A DNA stretch of 64,000 bases from Bacillus sp. V3-13. Its GTDB lineage: Bacteria > Bacillota > Bacilli > Bacillales > Cytobacillaceae. The stretch lies in NCBI RefSeq assembly GCF_002860165.1, contig NZ_PGUZ01000031.1:1-64000 (forward strand). The letters are read 5' to 3'. Made by a program: the position numbers and the translations under genes. The notes beneath the pieces are model-generated. The model was not told where the DNA came from and did not search any database. It saw only the letters and a list, made by a program, of their open reading frames with translations. Below, piece by piece: positions 46,333 to 54,943 of the stretch; position 1 is the first letter of the stretch, and each line of letters starts with the position of its first letter.

Positions 46333-47418
46333 CTACCCCTCTGTTAACTCTTCAAAGATATCTTCAATTCCAAACCCAATACTGTCCGGGATGTCCATAT
46401 CACCTTTAACTTGAATTTTTCCAAATGGATCATCTTTTAAATAGTAAGGCCCCACTATTTCATGCGAATGGGTTCCCGGTAAAATTGTGGAAAGATGAAG
46501 ACTAGCTTGTGTACCAAGAAGCGTATCCCAAGGACTGATTAAAACACATTGCAGGCCAATGGCTTCTGAAAATTGAGCAATTTGAATGGCTGGTGAAATC
46601 CCGCCACACTTAATTAATTTAATCCCAACAAGGTCGATCGCTTCTTTTTTAGCAAGCTGATATACGTCCTTTAGAGTATGGGCACTTTCGTCTGCCATGA
46701 TTGGGATCGAAGAGGTGTTTCTAACTTGTCTTAATCCGTCCCTGTCCCAACCCGGTACAGGCTGTTCGACATAATCAATATCATATTGTTTTATCTCCTC
46801 TATTACGTTTACAGCTGTTTTCACATTATAGCCTTGATTCGCATCAACTCTTAAACGGACATTTCGACCAACAGCCTTTCGAATTTCAGAAATCGCGTCA
46901 ATGTCTTTTCGGAAATCACTGCCGATTTTAATCTTTAGCGTATCAAACCCTAAATCAACCATTTCCTTTGCCAGCCTGGCCATATCGCATGGAGAATCAT
47001 CACCTAAAACATAGGCAACTCGAACAGGAGCTTTCTTATCACCCCCTATTAACCTGTAAACAGGACTGTTTACGCTTTTTCCTTGAAGATCCCATAATGC
47101 CATATCAATAGCCGACTTAGCGCCAGTTGCATGCCCCAAAACTTGCTCCATAGTAATATGAATATCCCTTAACGAGTAAACCGGTTTCCCAATTATTGCA
47201 GGGACAAGGTTTTTCTCTACTAAAACCTTCATCGTTTCGGCTGTTTCCCCCGTAAAAAAAGGCAATTCAGATGCTTCTCCGAGTCCTGTTAACCCCGCCT
47301 CTGTCGTAATGCGGACGATTAAATGAGATTGATAAGGGGGTAATTCTCCATATGTTGTCCTAAAGCTGACATTTAGAGGGGTGTGGATAACTTTCGCCTC
47401 AATCTTGGCAATTCGCAA
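46333..47418 (-). CDS. Enolase-superfamily epimerase (mandelate racemase/muconate lactonising type, dipeptide-epimerase-like)
   Basis: The 361-aa protein has the capping domain (about 1-125) and a barrel with the KxK acid/base pair in TLKIKIG, metal ligands in RVDANQG (Asp), YVEQPV (Glu) and MADESAH (Asp), and the opposing Lys in VGIKLIKCGG. This KxK...D-E-D...K set is that of the MLE subgroup, which includes L-Ala-D/L-Glu epimerases. With a racemase and peptidases in the same unit, epimerising a dipeptide or amino-acid derivative is the best inference; N-succinylamino acid racemase is another possibility. TTG start after GAGGAG. Confidence 0.86.
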   Translation of the reverse strand: MRIAKIEAKVIHTPLNVSFRTTYGELPPYQSHLIVRITTEAGLTGLGEASELPFFTGETAETMKVLVEKNLVPAIIGKPVYSLRDIHITMEQVLGHATGAKSAIDMALWDLQGKSVNSPVYRLIGGDKKAPVRVAYVLGDDSPCDMARLAKEMVDLGFDTLKIKIGSDFRKDIDAISEIRKAVGRNVRLRVDANQGYNVKTAVNVIEEIKQYDIDYVEQPVPGWDRDGLRQVRNTSSIPIMADESAHTLKDVYQLAKKEAIDLVGIKLIKCGGISPAIQIAQFSEAIGLQCVLISPWDTLLGTQASLHLSTILPGTHSHEIVGPYYLKDDPFGKIQVKGDMDIPDSIGFGIEDIFEELTEG

Positions 47419-47445
47419 TAAGCTCCTCTCCTTTTAAAAAATAAT

Positions 47446-47460
47446 GCAAATATTTCGGCA
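47446..47460 (-). promoter_or_regulatory. Imperfect sigma-54-like promoter before the epimerase gene
   Basis: On the minus strand TGCCGAAATATTTGC keeps the -12 GC and the spacing, but has GC instead of GG at -24. A TTAGGGT block (47507-47513) lies at about -76. It may be a weak internal promoter or a decayed one. Confidence 0.35.
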
Positions 47461-47506
47461 AGTTCAAAATCCCTTTACTTCTGTGGGGATAGTGGATAAA
47501 TAGTAT

Positions 47507-47513
47507 TTAGGGT
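47507..47513. promoter_or_regulatory. TTAGGGT element upstream of the epimerase gene
   Basis: TATTTAGGGTTAG matches the candidate activator element of the other sigma-54 promoters in this island. Confidence 0.35.
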
Positions 47514-47538
47514 TAGAGAATGTCCTAATGCGGGTTCT

Positions 47539-48321
47539 CTACTTTACGATTTTGTCTTTCTTTACTAATAGTTCCTTTGAGGAATTTACTGTACGAGATG
47601 AAAGTTTGGGCGGAGTAAGGTAGGCAAGTTTAGAATGACATACACCGGCACCCACCATCGCCTCTGCCATTTTTAGCGAAATTTTCCCCGGGTTTATAAC
47701 GGGTACTCCTAATTCTTTTGACATTTCTTCAGCCACATTTAGAAAACCCATGGACATACAACCTAATACCAGCGTATCTGCTCGATCTTCTATTATTGCT
47801 TTTTTTCCTTCTTCGACCAGTTTTTGGGTTGTTTTTGCACGATCATTTGCCAATTCCAAAACTGGCGTTTCAATGGCACGAACTGATGCAAGCTTTTTTC
47901 CCACTCCTGCTTTCTCCACTAAATGGTACAGGGGATTTACAATACTGTTCGTTACAGTTATTATGGAAAATCGATACCCGGACATCGCTGCAGCCAAAAC
48001 ACCGGCTTCACCTGGTCCAACTACCACCATTTTTTCAGTAACTTCCCTAATTGCATCCAGACCAGGATCCCCATAACACCCTAATATCGCTGCATCATAC
48101 CCTTGCTCCTCCATTTCCAACATGAGGTTTACAGTACTTGGTATACTCAAATACTCCTCATATAACGATTCAATCGACGCAGGCCCCTCATCAACATCCA
48201 CTATGTCGACCTGAGTTCCCGGGGCAGCATACGAGCGCAGGATTTCCAGTCTCCTCTCCATTTCTAAACGGCCTTGTTCATTTCTGCTAATTGGTCCTGG
48301 CAGCACATAAACAATTTTCAA
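47539..48321 (-). CDS. Aspartate/glutamate/hydantoin racemase-family protein
   Basis: The 260-aa protein has the two-cysteine active site of cofactor-independent racemases: Cys in AILGCYGDPGL and Cys in VLGCMSMGF. The pattern around them is that of hydantoin racemase (HyuE/AroM-like) rather than glutamate racemase MurI. It would interconvert D and L forms of a hydantoin, amino acid or similar compound. TTG 48321 follows GGAGG, and a perfect sigma-54 promoter lies 35-49 bp upstream. It is the first gene of the unit racemase - epimerase - MFS - ectodomain - 31-aa protein - symporter. Confidence 0.84.
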   Translation of the reverse strand: MKIVYVLPGPISRNEQGRLEMERRLEILRSYAAPGTQVDIVDVDEGPASIESLYEEYLSIPSTVNLMLEMEEQGYDAAILGCYGDPGLDAIREVTEKMVVVGPGEAGVLAAAMSGYRFSIITVTNSIVNPLYHLVEKAGVGKKLASVRAIETPVLELANDRAKTTQKLVEEGKKAIIEDRADTLVLGCMSMGFLNVAEEMSKELGVPVINPGKISLKMAEAMVGAGVCHSKLAYLTPPKLSSRTVNSSKELLVKKDKIVK

Positions 48322-48353
48322 TTGTATCCCTCCTTTTTGTTTCAGTTATAAAC

Positions 48354-48370
48354 ATGCAAGTTTCGTGCCA
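48354..48370 (-). promoter_or_regulatory. Sigma-54 promoter of the racemase-epimerase-symporter unit
   Basis: On the minus strand TGGCACGAAACTTGCAT, a perfect match to TGGCAC-N5-TTGCA. Predicted start near 48344, leader 23 nt to the TTG start. Confidence 0.9.
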
Positions 48371-48528
48371 GCATTAAATTTGGTGATGGTCGCCAACGCA
48401 GCAAACGAAGTACTTGTTCATCCATTTAACCTGCGGCCGAAAAGCCTTCATTTAGGGTTTGTTTGGGAGTATTTTGGTTGGAATGCAATTAGTGCAGGAA
48501 ATAGTCCTATGATTAATTGCTAAACAAC
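48371..48528. other. Unassigned upstream region with a short open frame
   Basis: A plus-strand frame can be read from ATG 48386 to a stop at 48521 (45 codons, MVANAANEVLVHPFNLRPKS...). It has no ribosome site and matches nothing I know. It overlaps the candidate activator site, so it is probably non-coding or a relic. Confidence 0.25.
48452..48458. promoter_or_regulatory. Candidate activator site (TTAGGGT) at about -111
   Basis: CATTTAGGGTTTGTT has the shared core. It is about two helical turns further upstream than at the other two promoters. Confidence 0.45.
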
Positions 48529-48554
48529 AAAAAGGGGGGATATCCCCCCTTTTT
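48529..48554. terminator. Bidirectional intrinsic terminator
   Basis: AAAAAGGGGGG-ATAT-CCCCCCTTTTT is a perfect palindrome with T-runs on both strands. It ends the M20 gene (minus strand) 13 bp earlier. Confidence 0.9.
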
Positions 48555-48566
48555 AATAAAAATTTA

Positions 48567-49928
48567 TTAATTTGAATTCATTTCCTCTCCTAGATCCAGC
48601 AACACCTGGCAGGTGGCTTTTATCCCATTGAAAAAACATTCAACTTTCATGTTTTCGTTAGGGGAATGATTATTTTCATCTGCGTTTGCATAAGGGACCA
48701 AGATGGAAGGTAAACCTAAAATCTTCGTAAACACATAATCAGGAAAGGTCGCCCCTATAGCCGGCATGATGATCGGTTCTCTGCTATATGCCTTGTTGAT
48801 TGCCTTTACAATCGTTTGAACTACTTTCAGCTCAACTGGAGTTCTGGATGGCTCGACTTTCCCTATGCATGTGACTTTTGCTCCTGGAGCATGCTTTTTA
48901 ACATGGTTTGATATACTTTGATAGATATCTTCCGGGTTTTGATCCACAACCAGGCGAATATCCAACTTGACTCTCGCTTTACTGGGAATGATTGTTTTTG
49001 CTCCACCACCTGTATATCCGCTTGAAAAACCGCTAATGTTAAAGGTTGGTTCCAAAGAAAGCTTTCTATAATATTCTTCACCATCCATTTCCAAAGCGGG
49101 CAAACCAATCACGTGAGCCGCTTCTTTTGAATCAAAAGGGAGCTTTCTTAACAAATCGATTTCAAAGTCGGTCGGTGTTCGGACATTATCATAAAAACCA
49201 TCAATGAGAACAGTACCATCCGATGAACGCATAGTATCCAGCAAATGAATCAACGTCCACGCCGGATTCGGAGAAATGCCTCCTTTATTCCCCGAATGAT
49301 TGTCTCTTATCGCACCCTCTGCTTCGATTTCGACATATAACATCCCCCGGCACCCTAACATGACCATCGGAGTTCCATCAACATGCATTGGCCCATCTGA
49401 GGTGTAAACCACATCCGCTTTTAATAAATCCTTATTGTTTACAACGAAAGGGGCAAAATTCCGGCTTAAGCTTTCTTCTTCGCCGTCAAACACCATTTTT
49501 ACGTTAACAGGCAATTCTCCATGTGTTTCTAACAAGCTTTTAACGGCTAGCACCTGTGCCATGAGCTGACCCTTATTATCCCCGGCACCCCTGGCATAGA
49601 TTTTTCCATTTCTTATTTCCGGTTCAAAAGGCGGGCTAATCCATTCTTCAAAAGGCTCAGGTGGCTGGACGTCATAATGTCCGTAGATTAGTATGGTGAA
49701 TTTATTTTTAGCAGAGATAACTTCCCCGTACACAATTGGATGTCCTTGCGTCTCCAAGACCTTAGTTGTGATTCCGGATGACTCCATTAGGTCGGTCAGC
49801 AGGTTAACACACTCAGTTATTCCTTTATTTTGAGCACTGATACTGGGCTGCCTTAACAATCGAAATAGATCATCAAGATATTCCTGTTTCTTCTTTTCTA
49901 TTAAATTGTTAACTAGCTCGATATCCAA
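48567..49928 (-). CDS. M20-family dipeptidase (CNDP-like, copy 2)
   Basis: The protein (453 aa from TTG 49928, with GAGGTG 6 bases upstream; ATG 49934 and GTG 49937 are less well spaced) has YGHYDVQPPEP (first His/Asp), YARGAGDNKGQ (bridging Asp), FDGEEESLS (catalytic Glu), and a late HSPNENM segment with the last His. This is the carnosinase/DapE-like subgroup that splits dipeptides. It is flanked by terminators on both sides (48529 and 49955), so it may have its own promoter in the 70-bp gap or depend on read-through. Confidence 0.86.
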   Translation of the reverse strand: MDIELVNNLIEKKKQEYLDDLFRLLRQPSISAQNKGITECVNLLTDLMESSGITTKVLETQGHPIVYGEVISAKNKFTILIYGHYDVQPPEPFEEWISPPFEPEIRNGKIYARGAGDNKGQLMAQVLAVKSLLETHGELPVNVKMVFDGEEESLSRNFAPFVVNNKDLLKADVVYTSDGPMHVDGTPMVMLGCRGMLYVEIEAEGAIRDNHSGNKGGISPNPAWTLIHLLDTMRSSDGTVLIDGFYDNVRTPTDFEIDLLRKLPFDSKEAAHVIGLPALEMDGEEYYRKLSLEPTFNISGFSSGYTGGGAKTIIPSKARVKLDIRLVVDQNPEDIYQSISNHVKKHAPGAKVTCIGKVEPSRTPVELKVVQTIVKAINKAYSREPIIMPAIGATFPDYVFTKILGLPSILVPYANADENNHSPNENMKVECFFNGIKATCQVLLDLGEEMNSN

Positions 49929-49954
49929 GCCCATCACCTCAATTTATATTTTTT

Positions 49955-49992
49955 AAAAGGGAGAAATGGATGTTCCGCCACTTCTCCCTTTT
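49955..49992 (-). terminator. Hairpin terminator after the ketopantoate-reductase-like gene
   Basis: AAAAGGGAGAA (49955-49965) pairs with TTCTCCCTTTT (49982-49992). On the minus strand T-rich sequence follows the stem. Confidence 0.7.
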
Positions 49993-49998
49993 GCTGAA

Positions 49999-51039
49999 TC
50001 AAACGTCCAATTTCTGTTGATGAAGGCTATGCAGCTGTGCAAGATTTTGAAGAGAGAGCTCCCGTTCTCCATTTTCTATTTCAATAATCATTGACAACAG
50101 AGCTTTTAGTAATATCATATTGAAACCTGCCTGTTCCCCCATTTCAATCACTGGGTTCAGGTGCTGGGGAACTTCTGTTTTTCTTTTTCTAACTGCTAAG
50201 TCCCGCCAAATTCCGGTTCGGGTTTTAGTATAAGAACGGAGGCGTTTGACCAGGACATATAAACTTTGATTGATTTTTTCCTCATCTCTCATACCCCTCG
50301 GATATACGATTGAAGGCTCCCAGTCATCAAACCCTTCAGGCTTAATTCCTTTATGGTGAGCAATCTGCAAAACTTCACTGGCAAGGTCCAATAACATATT
50401 TCGGTGGTAATCGGATTCTATTAGATCCGCAATTGTTTCATTAGTTAATGCAGTAGCTGTTAAAATCGCACCATAAGCGAGCTTGCTCCATAAGTAACCG
50501 AATATGTTATAAATAACCCTGGTGTTTCCCCAAACCGATAAGTCATGTGCAAGTTCTCTAACCCGGGCCGTATTTGTTCCGTCCAATTCACCAATATACA
50601 CGCTGCCAATTCCGCCATAATTAATAATCCCTGGTTCCAGGTAGTCCGCGAATAAATTAACGAAACAGCCTATTGTCCGTTCTTTGCCAATAAGATTGGC
50701 AATCTCCAATTCACAAAGGCCGTTCTGAAAAGAAACAACATATGAATCATCATGTAATCGGTGTTTGAAGCTATTAACAGCATCAACAGTATGGTGTGCC
50801 TTTACACATAACAGTACTTTATCGATCGGTTCACTTTGTGTTTTAAATTCTTCATTTATAAAAACTTTTACCGGCACTGTAAATGAGTCCGATTGACCTT
50901 TAATACATAGCCCCTCTTTTCTCATTTTTAATACGTGCGCTTTATCTTTATCTACGAAGGTTACATGATGTCCGCCCTTGACTAAATAAGCACCAATAAC
51001 TCCGCCAATTGCTCCTGCTCCGACAATCACGTAGTTCAT
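49999..51039 (-). CDS. Ketopantoate reductase (ApbA/PanE) family oxidoreductase
   Basis: The 346-aa protein has the N-terminal NADP motif VGAGAIGGVIGAY, the family segment VLLCVKAHHTVDAV, FQNGLCELE and the catalytic-Lys region LWSKLAYGA, followed by the C-terminal helical domain. It is longer than PanE (about 300 aa), and the usual ending is altered (Arg/Lys-rich insert YTKTRTGIWRD). A 2-oxoacid or 2-hydroxyacid reductase other than pantothenate synthesis is therefore likely. It belongs to the Lrp-headed unit SDR - M20 - M28 - this gene. ATG 51039 has AAAGG at 11 bases. Confidence 0.82.
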   Translation of the reverse strand: MNYVIVGAGAIGGVIGAYLVKGGHHVTFVDKDKAHVLKMRKEGLCIKGQSDSFTVPVKVFINEEFKTQSEPIDKVLLCVKAHHTVDAVNSFKHRLHDDSYVVSFQNGLCELEIANLIGKERTIGCFVNLFADYLEPGIINYGGIGSVYIGELDGTNTARVRELAHDLSVWGNTRVIYNIFGYLWSKLAYGAILTATALTNETIADLIESDYHRNMLLDLASEVLQIAHHKGIKPEGFDDWEPSIVYPRGMRDEEKINQSLYVLVKRLRSYTKTRTGIWRDLAVRKRKTEVPQHLNPVIEMGEQAGFNMILLKALLSMIIEIENGERELSLQNLAQLHSLHQQKLDV

Positions 51040-51101
51040 TTCTGTCAATCCTTTCAGGTTGTATTTCCCAGTCATACAAAAAAGGATTTAGGTAATCTTT
51101 A

Positions 51102-52844
51102 CTATTTGAGTTGTTCAACTGCATATTTCACGGTACGAATAGCTTCCAGAAATGAATAGTTTACCTTATTCAGATTGCGTCTCAATTCTGTTAGGACAAG
51201 ATAGAATTCGTGGCTGCCCGCTTCTAACACTGCTAATTTTTCACATTCTGCGAGAACTGGAATAGGAGATTGTTTCAATGCGGCATCATGATGAAAGCGA
51301 TCACCTTTCACATAGTTTAGGGTGACTAAAATTCTGGAAAGGATCACGATTGTGTTATTCACTAGGGAAATTTTCTCTTTAGAAAGTGGTAAATCTGTCA
51401 GACTTTGAAACTCAGTTATTTTTTCTTTTATTTCTGCTATACGCATAAATGTTACACTGAAATCTAAATGGCCATTTGTTTTTGTCTGGTAATCCCTAAT
51501 AAATGATTCTAGTTCTTCAACGGCTGCCAATTGATTGATTGGAAGTATGTCACAAGAACATGCTTCATATACAATAGATAAATATATTTGACAATCACGG
51601 ACAAGGTTTTCTGGTGAAATTTTATCAAGCGTATCTTCGGTCGTATGCCACCACCACCCAAATCCTCCGGCTTTCCCACCGCCAAATAACTGTGAAAAAG
51701 CTTTAGATGCAGGGTTATTTGATTTCGGCTGTTCTGATAATCCCATAAAAAGGGATGGGACGCCTGGCCCCCAGAAGGATTGATCCCCGGCTCTTCCAAA
51801 ACGGGAACCTTCAAAATCGTCTCCTGCTAATTCTTTTATAAATCTTTTGGCAAGATCCTTAGTTTCGGCCATACAATTGGCCTCTGTTAGTATGGTTGCC
51901 CCTTGGCCGCCAACTGAATCAATATTGATATGAAGTACACAGTTTTCGTATAGATCTTCCCAATGCTCATCACAATAAAGGGCAGATCCGGCATAACGCC
52001 CATGTGAATGTCCAGACCAGAAGGCAAGCTTCAAAGAGCGGCGAAGCTTTTCTTTATTTTCAGCCAGAATCCTGGCAACTTCTATTATTGTTGCATCAGC
52101 CGTACCGTTATCCATAACCCCATAATGCCATGAATCAATATGTCCGCTAAACATTACATATTTCTCAGGTTCAATATTTCCTTCAATAACAGCTGTTAAA
52201 GTGGGGATTTCCCTCCACTTGGTATCAACCTGTGTTTTCATCCATCCTGAGCAACTACCTTTTTCAACAATCTCTTTAATTATCTTGCCGTCTTCAAAAT
52301 TCACCGACACAACAGGAATTGAAGGTAATGCCTTTTGCGTAACAGGTGTTGGGTTGCCCCACACAGCAGAAACAATCATTTCATGAGTATATTCAGCATT
52401 TATGAAAATAACCGCTTTTGCACCGGCTTCCTGTGCTTGCAGTACTGCTCCGGGAATAGCAAGACCATCCAATAAAGCTATTTTTCCTTGTACCGGTGTA
52501 TCTTCATAATTAGCCGACACCGCTTTACCTGCATAAACGACCTCCCCTTCTATACCTTGTTGCATAGTAGAAACAGCCATGGAATGGGTGATACAAGAAA
52601 AACATTGTCCATCAATTTTTAATTCCGCTTCTCCTGGCAGACTTATGTAAGCGTCATTTAAAGTTAGCTCCGTGTCTAAGCCGAATTCCTCCAGCTTGGC
52701 TTTCACATATTCGAAGGCACGATATTCTTCCTCGGTTCCGGATAACCGGATTTCTGAGGAAACATTTTTGGTATACTCCATTAACAAATCCTGATTCACT
52801 TCCTGAATTAATTGGTTGTGTGCAGACTCCAACTTCAGCTTCAT
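51102..52844 (-). CDS. M28-family metallopeptidase with PA domain (copy 2)
   Basis: The 580-aa protein (start ATG 52844 after AAGGGG; ATG 52871, which overlaps the M20 stop by 4 bp, is the alternative) has an inserted PA-like region and the zinc motifs FSGHIDSWHYG, MDNGTADATIIEVA, FWSGHSHGRYAGSA, NIDSVGG and WWWHTTEDT. It is collinear with the protein at 33004-34767 but strongly diverged. No signal peptide is seen. It probably hydrolyses an intracellular peptide or N-acyl amino acid in the Lrp-linked operon. Confidence 0.85.
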   Translation of the reverse strand: MKLKLESAHNQLIQEVNQDLLMEYTKNVSSEIRLSGTEEEYRAFEYVKAKLEEFGLDTELTLNDAYISLPGEAELKIDGQCFSCITHSMAVSTMQQGIEGEVVYAGKAVSANYEDTPVQGKIALLDGLAIPGAVLQAQEAGAKAVIFINAEYTHEMIVSAVWGNPTPVTQKALPSIPVVSVNFEDGKIIKEIVEKGSCSGWMKTQVDTKWREIPTLTAVIEGNIEPEKYVMFSGHIDSWHYGVMDNGTADATIIEVARILAENKEKLRRSLKLAFWSGHSHGRYAGSALYCDEHWEDLYENCVLHINIDSVGGQGATILTEANCMAETKDLAKRFIKELAGDDFEGSRFGRAGDQSFWGPGVPSLFMGLSEQPKSNNPASKAFSQLFGGGKAGGFGWWWHTTEDTLDKISPENLVRDCQIYLSIVYEACSCDILPINQLAAVEELESFIRDYQTKTNGHLDFSVTFMRIAEIKEKITEFQSLTDLPLSKEKISLVNNTIVILSRILVTLNYVKGDRFHHDAALKQSPIPVLAECEKLAVLEAGSHEFYLVLTELRRNLNKVNYSFLEAIRTVKYAVEQLK

Positions 52845-52867
52845 TTTAATTTCCCCTTTCAATTTTT

Positions 52868-54004
52868 TCATAACTCCCTCAGTAACAACGCAAGCAATGC
52901 ACTCCTTTTCGGCATTTCTGAAATAATCAGATGTTCATTTAGTGCATGTGCTCCATCTCCAACTGCACCTAAACCGTCAAGTGTTGGCGCAAATGGTGCA
53001 GTAAAGTTCCCGTCGCTTCCACCTCCTGTTTCCGTTTCTGGCAAATTAATACCAAGATGCTCCTGTGCTAACATTTTTGCTGTATTGTAGAGTTTAATTA
53101 CCTCTTCAGTTCTTTCCAAAGGCGGACGATTCACTCCGCCAATAACTTGCACCTGTATGCCATCTAGTTTGGGGTCCAAATTTTTTATCAAAGGAATTAG
53201 CCGATCAAATTCATCCTGCGTTTTAACTCGCAAATCAATATCTGCTGCCGCCTCGGCGGCTACCACATTGACAGTAGTTCCGCCTGAGACTCTCCCCACA
53301 TTTATCGTCGTTCCTTTCTTAATATCCTGCAATCGATATAAGTAAGAAACTTGCTTACTTAATTCATGGATGGCACTCAATCCCTTTTCTGGTTCCAATC
53401 CTGCGTGAGAAGCCCTTCCCTTTATCTGAAGCTTAAAAATCCCCACACCCTTTCTTGAAGTTTTTAAAGCACCTTCCTGTGATACCGCGGGTTCTAAGAC
53501 AAGCACATACTTACTTTTTTTTGCTTCTTTCTCGATTAATTTCTGAGAAGAAGGGCTTCCCCACTCTTCATCAGAGGTGAACAAGAAAACAACCTTTTTG
53601 TTTAATGTTTCGTTCATCTCTTTAAGTGCATGAAGAGCGTACAATCCCTGTACTAAACCCCCTTTCATATCAAAAACTCCGGGGCCATATGCCCTATCTC
53701 CGACTATTTTAAAAGGGATTTTTTCATGTATATCCCCTTTTTGCCAAACTGTATCAAAATGTGCAAGAAGCAGTATTTGTTCTTCACCGCTTCCAAATTC
53801 CCCTTTGATATGATTGCCGTATTGCAGGTTGGGGATGATTGCTGCTTTCTCGCCGGTCAGTTCCTCAAATAAAGAGGCTATAAAAGAACCTAATTGATCA
53901 TTTAATTGTTTATCCAATGTGGGTGACTCTTTTTCAACTATCTGTCGCAGAGTGTCCAGCATTTCTGCCCTTTTCCCATGTAAAAAATCTACGATGCCTG
54001 TCAT
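52868..54004 (-). CDS. M20-family metallopeptidase (carboxypeptidase G2 type, copy 3)
   Basis: The 378-aa protein has LLAHFDTVWQKG (first His/Asp), YGPGVFDMKGG (bridging Asp), FTSDEEWGSP (catalytic Glu pair) and a late HALNEH motif. This is the glutamate carboxypeptidase/CPG2 pattern, removing a C-terminal Glu-like residue from an acylated substrate. ATG 54004 overlaps the SDR stop by 4 bp (ATGA). It differs clearly from the other two M20 enzymes of the island, so the three are not recent duplicates. Confidence 0.87.
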   Translation of the reverse strand: MTGIVDFLHGKRAEMLDTLRQIVEKESPTLDKQLNDQLGSFIASLFEELTGEKAAIIPNLQYGNHIKGEFGSGEEQILLLAHFDTVWQKGDIHEKIPFKIVGDRAYGPGVFDMKGGLVQGLYALHALKEMNETLNKKVVFLFTSDEEWGSPSSQKLIEKEAKKSKYVLVLEPAVSQEGALKTSRKGVGIFKLQIKGRASHAGLEPEKGLSAIHELSKQVSYLYRLQDIKKGTTINVGRVSGGTTVNVVAAEAAADIDLRVKTQDEFDRLIPLIKNLDPKLDGIQVQVIGGVNRPPLERTEEVIKLYNTAKMLAQEHLGINLPETETGGGSDGNFTAPFAPTLDGLGAVGDGAHALNEHLIISEMPKRSALLALLLREL

Positions 54005-54834
54005 AAAACTCCTCCTTTGTTAACAACTGCATTCTCTGTTTCTTTTAATGATTGAAAGACTCTTCCCGCCGAATACCCCCCATCTACTAAAAGAGATTGA
54101 CCCGTTACATAGGTTGATTGATTGGAAGCCAGGAAAAGAACTCCTTTAGAGATTTCCTCAACTAAAGCTGTTCTGCTCATCGGGCAATATAACAGTTTTT
54201 CTTTATGCTCCTTAATCGCTTTCTCATCTGTAAGCGTTTGGAGCACTGTCTCTGTTTCTACTAATCCAGGACCTAGTGAATTGACTCTGATTCCGTATTC
54301 TGCCCATTCTAACGCCAATACCTGTGTAAGCATTTTAACAGCAGCTTTAGATGCACAGTAATGAGCCACACCCGGTCTAGCCACTTCACTGGCTGTGGAA
54401 GTAATATTCACGATTCTTCCACCACTTGTCTGCTCAATCATTTTCCTTGCCACGGTTTGGCATAAGAAGAATGTTCCTTTCAAATTGAGATCCATCACTG
54501 AATCCCATGCTTGTTCATCAATTTGAAATGCGGGATTGACCGGATAGATTCCTGCACAATTTATGAGAATATCAATCCTTTGGAAGCTCTTAATTGCTTG
54601 TTCAACGACCCTGTCCATAACCTCTATATTAGTAAGATCAGCCGAGACTGTAACTATATGGCTTTCAGGATAAGAATCAGCCAACTCTTTCTTTGTAAGT
54701 TCTAAATGTTCTTGTTTAATATCTACTAAAAGAACAGATGCGCCTTCCTTTAAAAAATCATGCGCAATTCCTTTACCGATTCCAGAGGCACTTCCAGTAA
54801 TAATAGCTGCTTCCCCTTCCAAAGCACGATTCAT
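54001..54834 (-). CDS. Short-chain dehydrogenase/reductase (SDR)
   Basis: The 277-aa classical SDR has GSASGIGKG (NAD(P) site), NCAGIYPVNP, the catalytic Ser region ITSTASE, YCASK (Tyr/Lys) and VTGQSLLVDGG at the C terminus. It oxidises or reduces a hydroxyl/keto group. It leads an operon with M20, M28 and the ketopantoate-reductase-like gene, downstream of the Lrp gene. The 109-bp gap holds no clear sigma-54 promoter. Confidence 0.87.
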   Translation of the reverse strand: MNRALEGEAAIITGSASGIGKGIAHDFLKEGASVLLVDIKQEHLELTKKELADSYPESHIVTVSADLTNIEVMDRVVEQAIKSFQRIDILINCAGIYPVNPAFQIDEQAWDSVMDLNLKGTFFLCQTVARKMIEQTSGGRIVNITSTASEVARPGVAHYCASKAAVKMLTQVLALEWAEYGIRVNSLGPGLVETETVLQTLTDEKAIKEHKEKLLYCPMSRTALVEEISKGVLFLASNQSTYVTGQSLLVDGGYSAGRVFQSLKETENAVVNKGGVL

Positions 54835-54943
54835 TATTTTTCACTCCCTTTTTGATATTAGCCAATATTCCGTGTATGCTTTCGTACGTATTTTAAGACT
54901 ATTTTATAATTTCAGAAAATTTTGAGGTAAAAAAAATTGGGTG

